From an uncultured Bacteroidaceae bacterium (lineage in GTDB: Bacteria; Bacteroidota; Bacteroidia; Bacteroidales; Bacteroidaceae): a DNA stretch of 6,755 bases. Location: assembly GCA_904502185.1 (NCBI GenBank), contig CAJGDX010000103.1, positions 1-6,755 of the forward strand, in the 5' to 3' direction. The notes below the pieces were generated by a model. The model saw only the letters and a list, made by a program, of their open reading frames with translations, had not been told where the DNA came from and ran no database searches. Positions 4,805 through 6,755 of the stretch are shown here, one piece after another (positions within the stretch are counted from its first letter, which is position 1; every line of letters starts with the position of its first letter). The position numbers were made by a program, and so were the translations under genes.

Positions 4805-6598
4805 ATGAAGAGAGCGATACTTATTCTAATATCAGCAATAGCCATCATCGGAGCGGCATTTACAATCATCCAGCACCCCACATTGTTCAGGAACAGCAAG
4901 AGCGACTATGCAATAGTATTATGCGCCGACGCATCGGCCTCGGAAGAGACTGCAGCAAAAGAGCTGCAACACTATCTGCAACAGATTAGTGGCGCCTCAT
5001 TGCCCATCATTGACAGCGGCCAATTAAAGGAGAGACAAAAGCACATATTCATTGGCTACAGCGAAGAGTACGGGGAGAGATACAACGTCGAATGCCCCGA
5101 CAACAACGACGAGGGCTACACCTACCGCACCATCGGTAATAATATATGGATATACGGCGGCAAGCAGCGAGGCACCATGTACGGCGTCTATTCGTTTCTT
5201 GAGAATGAGTTTGGCGTCAGATGGTACACAAAAGACTGCACAAAGATTCCCACCATTGAAGAATGGAAAGTGAAGGATATATATTTCCACGAAAAGCCAT
5301 TCATAAAATATCGCCACATTCTTTACAAAAACACCGACGAACACAAAGATTGGCTGGCACACAACAAATGCAACACATCATGGAACGCACAGGAGAATGA
5401 ATATGGCAACCTCACAGCATATTGGAATTGCCACACATTCGGGCATTTTATATCCGCAGATGAATATTTCGACACACACCCCGAATATTTCTCTATGCGC
5501 GACGGCAAACGCACACCCCACACACAGCTGTGCCTCACAAACCCCGAAGTGCTTCAAATATGCATCGAGAAGATGAAAAAGAGAATAGCCGACAACCCCC
5601 TCTATTGGGTATACAGTCTGTCGCAGAATGACAATCAGCATCCCTGCCAATGCGACGAGTGCCGCGCCATAGAGGAGAAATACGGTGGTCATTCGGGACT
5701 CATTGTCTGGTTCGTCAACCAGGTGGCAGATGCCATTAAACCTCTGTACCCCGACAAATACATCGGCACATTTGCCTACCAATACACCCGCCAGGCACCC
5801 ACAGGAATAACCCCGCGCCAGAATGTAGTCATCCGTCTGTGCAGCATAGAGTGCTGTTTCGCTCACCCGCTCGAAGAGTGCGAGCACAACCGCCCGTTCA
5901 TCGCCGACATTGAAAAGTGGTCGACAATTGCGCCCAACCTTTACATCTGGGACTACGTGGTCAACTTCCGTCAATACGTGGCGCCGTTCCCCAATTTTGC
6001 AGCACTCGCCAGCAATATAAAGACTTTTAAAAAGTACAATGCAATAGGCATTATGGAGCAGGCACAGTACCAAACTTTGGGTGGCGAATTTTCGGACATG
6101 AAGGCGTGGGTGCTGAGCAAGCTACTATGGAACGCCAACCTCGATACGAAGGCATTGGTGACGCAATTCATCAAGGACTATTATGGCGAAGCTGCGCCCG
6201 AAATTCAGCAATATTTCGATCTGTGCCAATCACTCGTAAAAGAGGAGACGGTAATGGGAATTTATATTGACGATAAAAACCCTCTCTACACTGATGAATT
6301 TGTTGCAACTGCACAGAAGATACTCGACAAGGCACGACAGGCAGTAGCCACAGCCGAAGAAGCTACACGCCTACGCGTAGAGCTAGTTTGCCTGCAAATT
6401 GACTACATGCGACTGATGCGCACCCCTCTCGAAGCTAAAAATGATGGCACGTACGACCGTTTCTGCGCATTTGTACGCAAGCACAATATACGGCTGAATG
6501 AATTTCAAAGCATTGAGAAGTTTATAGAGACCAACAACAAGCTGTTGGAAAAAGCTACAACCATCAAAGAGACCACAGACAACATCATCCAAAATTGA
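4805..6598 (+). CDS. DUF4838 domain protein, glycoside-hydrolase-like, exported or membrane-anchored
   Basis: The 597-residue product begins with a short basic start and a hydrophobic helix (about 4-22) with no lipobox cysteine, so it is probably a signal anchor or an uncleaved or Sec-type signal. Residues about 33-150 resemble the alpha/beta domain that precedes the catalytic barrel in alpha-glucuronidases and related hydrolases (SASEETAAKELQHYL, HIFIG, and GTMYGVYSFLENEFGVRWY at 123-141). Residues about 160-460 carry DUF4838 hallmarks: YSLSQNDN (270-277), the cysteine cluster CQCDEC (281-286), WFVNQVADAI, IWDYVVNF (381-388), GIMEQAQYQ (415-423) and LLWNANLD. A helical tail follows. A carbohydrate-active role is expected from fold relationship, but substrate and catalytic residues are not established from this sequence; D276 and E418 are candidates only. 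It has its own promoter and terminator and no SusC/SusD or other glycan-utilisation partner in the window. By eye it is more AT-rich than the genes at 1-4363. Confidence 0.88.
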   Translation: MKRAILILISAIAIIGAAFTIIQHPTLFRNSKSDYAIVLCADASASEETAAKELQHYLQQISGASLPIIDSGQLKERQKHIFIGYSEEYGERYNVECPDNNDEGYTYRTIGNNIWIYGGKQRGTMYGVYSFLENEFGVRWYTKDCTKIPTIEEWKVKDIYFHEKPFIKYRHILYKNTDEHKDWLAHNKCNTSWNAQENEYGNLTAYWNCHTFGHFISADEYFDTHPEYFSMRDGKRTPHTQLCLTNPEVLQICIEKMKKRIADNPLYWVYSLSQNDNQHPCQCDECRAIEEKYGGHSGLIVWFVNQVADAIKPLYPDKYIGTFAYQYTRQAPTGITPRQNVVIRLCSIECCFAHPLEECEHNRPFIADIEKWSTIAPNLYIWDYVVNFRQYVAPFPNFAALASNIKTFKKYNAIGIMEQAQYQTLGGEFSDMKAWVLSKLLWNANLDTKALVTQFIKDYYGEAAPEIQQYFDLCQSLVKEETVMGIYIDDKNPLYTDEFVATAQKILDKARQAVATAEEATRLRVELVCLQIDYMRLMRTPLEAKNDGTYDRFCAFVRKHNIRLNEFQSIEKFIETNNKLLEKATTIKETTDNIIQN

Positions 6599-6636
6599 GC
6601 GAAAAACACAGAAAGAGAAACACTCCAAAACCACAT

Positions 6637-6667
6637 AAAAAGCCTCTCCCGGAGAGGCTTTTTGTTT
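6637..6667 (+). terminator. Intrinsic terminator of the DUF4838 gene
   Basis: A 12-base-pair perfect stem (6637-6648 with 6652-6663) has a three-base loop and ends in TTTTTGTTT. It lies 38 bases after the stop codon. It resembles the terminator at 4672, and the two wobble pairs of that copy are Watson-Crick C-G pairs here (6643/6657 and 6646/6654). Confidence 0.88.
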
Positions 6668-6677
6668 ACATATATTC
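6652..6677 (+). repeat. Direct repeat, right copy (terminator 3' arm plus CATATATTC)
   Basis: GAGAGGC, five T, GTTTA and CATATATTC. This is the partner of 4692-4719. Together the two copies bracket the DUF4838 gene and its promoter at an offset of 1960 bases. Confidence 0.6.
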
Positions 6678-6705
6678 AAGAGAGAGATAAAAGAAGTGGC
6701 TAAAA

Positions 6706-6755
6706 AATTTGCAGATTAGAAAAAAGTCCGTATCTTTGCACTCGCTTTGAGATAC
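6706..6755 (+). repeat. Promoter-leader direct repeat, copy 2 (continues past window end)
   Basis: This is the second copy of the repeat at 4431-4480, and it is still matching when the window stops. The leader GCTTTG (6744-6749) that forms the left arm of the small hairpin in copy 1 is kept. Confidence 0.85.
6708..6738 (+). promoter_or_regulatory. Bacteroidetes-type promoter, probably of a stable-RNA gene beyond the window
   Basis: TTTG (6708-6711), 19 bases, and TATCTTTG (6731-6738) are identical in core and spacing to the tRNA-Asp promoter. The bases after it (6739-6755) match the tRNA leader rather than a coding start. A tRNA or rRNA gene beginning roughly 20-30 bases past the window end is the expected product; this is inference from the repeat. 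Bases 6599-6755 otherwise contain no gene. Confidence 0.75.

Noticed and set aside
4542..4808. An 88-codon frame starting inside tRNA-Asp
   Set aside because: Its start codon is in the tRNA and it runs through two terminators and a promoter, so it is not a credible gene.
5378..6073. A 231-codon open frame on the minus strand
   Set aside because: It lies wholly inside the DUF4838 gene in antisense and shows the same shadow-like composition with no family motif.
1..6755. CRISPR arrays, insertion sequences, toxin-antitoxin or phage genes
   Set aside because: No regularly spaced short repeats, transposase or integrase motifs, or paired small genes of such systems are present.

Overview
The window looks like chromosomal DNA from a member of the Bacteroidales (Bacteroides/Prevotella/Paraprevotella-like). 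Three independent signs point there: promoters of the Bacteroidetes primary sigma factor type (TTTG near -33, 19 bases, then TAnnTTTG near -7) occur three times; the first gene ends in a type IX secretion (T9SS) type C-terminal domain; and the last gene is a DUF4838 protein, a family common in gut Bacteroidetes. No closer taxonomic placement is possible by eye.

Bases 1-4363 hold a tightly packed, same-strand cluster of five genes that is probably one operon: the 3' part of a PorZ-like beta-propeller protein with a T9SS-type C-terminal domain (cut by the window start), recR (recombinational repair), a small four-helix membrane protein, a family 2 glycosyltransferase with an extra Rossmann-like C-terminal region, and a RimL/SpeG-like GNAT acetyltransferase. 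Gaps are 31 and 35 bases for the first two junctions, and the last two junctions overlap by 4 and 8 bases, suggesting translational coupling. A cell-surface/glycan theme fits the propeller, membrane protein and glycosyltransferase; recR appears to be a housekeeping passenger.

Bases 4364-4804 are a non-coding block: phased A-tracts, a strong promoter, tRNA-Asp(GTC), a hairpin terminator, an unexplained structured stretch, a second strong terminator, and then the promoter of the next gene.

Bases 4805-6598 encode one DUF4838 protein (alpha-glucuronidase-like N-terminal region plus a probable barrel, membrane-anchored or exported), apparently monocistronic with its own promoter and terminator. 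The window ends in a second copy (45 of 50 bases identical) of the tRNA-Asp promoter, so another stable-RNA gene probably begins just past the edge.

The most interesting structure is the frame around the DUF4838 gene. The terminator before it and the terminator after it are related sequences, and the similarity runs on into a shared CATATATTC immediately downstream of each. Outside these lie the two near-identical tRNA-type promoters. This suggests that the DUF4838 gene was inserted into, or trapped within, a duplicated tRNA unit. No CRISPR array, transposase or phage gene is seen.
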